5,156 nucleotides of DNA, taken from positions 1 through 5,156 of the forward strand of contig JALWTJ010000283.1 in the NCBI GenBank assembly GCA_027082895.1. Direction: 5' to 3'. Source of the DNA: Hyphomicrobiales bacterium. Its GTDB lineage: Bacteria; Pseudomonadota; Alphaproteobacteria; Rhizobiales; Devosiaceae. Made by a program: the position numbers and the translations under genes. Below the pieces are notes generated by a model that saw only the letters and a program-made list of their open reading frames with translations, did no database searches and was not told where the DNA came from. This document shows positions 4,629 through 5,156 of this stretch, piece by piece. The number at the start of each line of letters is the position of its first letter. Positions within the stretch are counted from its first letter, which is position 1.

Positions 4629-5156
4629 TCAGGCCCGCCCGCCAGCCCGGACCGGCGCCCTTTCCCCAAGGCGTCGGGCATTGCGATGATGGGCATGGCA
4701 GATGGCAATGGCCAGAGCATCGGCCGCATCGCTGCCCGTGAAATCGGCTCCCGGCAATAATGTGCGCACCATGAGCGCAATCTGCCCCTTACCCGCATGC
4801 CCGCTGCCCACGATGGATTTCTTGACCAGGTTGGCCGCATATTCCCCGACCGGCAGCCCCTGCGCCGCCGGTGTCATCAGCACCACCCCCCGCGCCTGCC
4901 CCAGTTGCAGCGCCGACCGCGCACCCGCAGAAACAAAGGTTTCCTCCACCGCCGCCTCTGCGGGCGAATAGCGCGCAATGACCCCTGACAATTCCTCGAA
5001 CAGTACCGCAAGGCGGCTGGCAAGATCTACCCGGACATCGGGCGTGATCGTTCCCGCCGCCACGAATCCGAGCCGGTTGCCCTCCGCCTCCACGATCCCC
5101 CAGCCGCAGCGGCGCAGGCCGGGATCTATGCCAATGATTCGCACCCGTTCACCCAT
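4629..5156 (-). CDS. ruvC: Crossover junction endodeoxyribonuclease RuvC
   Basis: RuvC is the Mg2+-dependent Holliday-junction resolvase; as a dimer it nicks two opposing strands of the junction after RuvAB branch migration in the cytoplasm. The 175-residue protein is of normal family length. The RNase H-like fold opens with IGIDPGL at about 8-14, giving the first catalytic aspartate D11. E71 in the AAVEETF segment matches the E. coli E66 position, and F74 matches the junction-stacking F69. D143 and D146 in SDAADALAIA are the last two catalytic acids. The LGQARGV segment (85-91) and the basic VKKSIVGSGHAGKGQ stretch (111-125) are also typical. The ATG lies exactly on the window edge, so its ribosome binding site cannot be seen; four residues precede the usual RIIGIDPG start, and a start further upstream cannot be excluded. 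It is first of the visible ruvCAB genes, 98 nt ahead of ruvA. Confidence 0.97.
   Translation of the reverse strand: MGERVRIIGIDPGLRRCGWGIVEAEGNRLGFVAAGTITPDVRVDLASRLAVLFEELSGVIARYSPAEAAVEETFVSAGARSALQLGQARGVVLMTPAAQGLPVGEYAANLVKKSIVGSGHAGKGQIALMVRTLLPGADFTGSDAADALAIAICHAHHRNARRLGERAPVRAGGRA

Noticed and set aside
4063..4689. Plus-strand open frame opposite ruvA and the ruvC-ruvA gap
   Set aside because: Antisense of ruvA with no family resemblance or ribosome binding site.
1..5156. tRNA, rRNA, CRISPR array, riboswitch or insertion-sequence ends
   Set aside because: I saw no cloverleaf, spaced repeats, conserved aptamer or transposase signature. The window is almost fully occupied by housekeeping coding sequence.

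Overview
The window is a stretch of high-GC bacterial chromosome in which every recognisable gene lies on the minus strand. Read in the direction of transcription (high to low coordinates) the order is ruvC, ruvA, ruvB, a NUDIX hydrolase, a YitT-family membrane protein, ybgC, tolQ, and then the very start of what should be tolR. The ruvCAB to ybgC-tolQ arrangement and the form of the proteins point to an alphaproteobacterium. A Rhodospirillales or Acetobacteraceae member is my guess from general resemblance; I could not test it.

Region by region: 5156-2882 holds the Holliday-junction resolution module. RuvC is the resolvase, RuvA the junction-binding tetramer and RuvB the AAA+ branch-migration motor, and all catalytic residues are in place. 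ruvA and ruvB both start with GTG and overlap by 4 nt. The NUDIX gene at 2889-2395 overlaps the end of ruvB by 8 nt and so is probably translationally coupled to it. After a gap of about 135 nt comes a YitT-like multi-pass membrane protein (2259-1612), then ybgC (1559-1146), a hot-dog acyl-CoA thioesterase normally found at the head of tol-pal operons. A 236-nt gap (910-1145) separates ybgC from tolQ and holds a hairpin, a perfect TTGACA box and a 10-bp palindrome. tolQ (909-193) is intact and encodes the MotA/ExbB-like proton-channel subunit of the Tol-Pal envelope machine.

The genes form two functional groups, recombination repair (ruvCAB) and cell-envelope maintenance (ybgC-tolQ). Two unrelated genes, the NUDIX and YitT genes, sit between them. 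The close packing suggests at least partial co-transcription, with possible internal promoters before yitT and tolQ.

The most anomalous part is the first ~190 bases. A tolR-like start (overlapping the tolQ stop as TGATG, then a glycine run) is present, but the conserved TolR membrane segment that should follow is absent from all three minus-strand frames. Instead, bases 1-159 have the base periodicity of a gene read on the plus strand, which I do not recognise. This could be a genuine rearrangement or insertion into tolR, or an assembly junction at a contig edge. A second oddity is an imperfect 17-bp tandem duplication at the ruvA start that creates a six-codon decoy reading frame. I found no evidence of a new defence, mobile or RNA system; apart from these points this is a conserved housekeeping locus.
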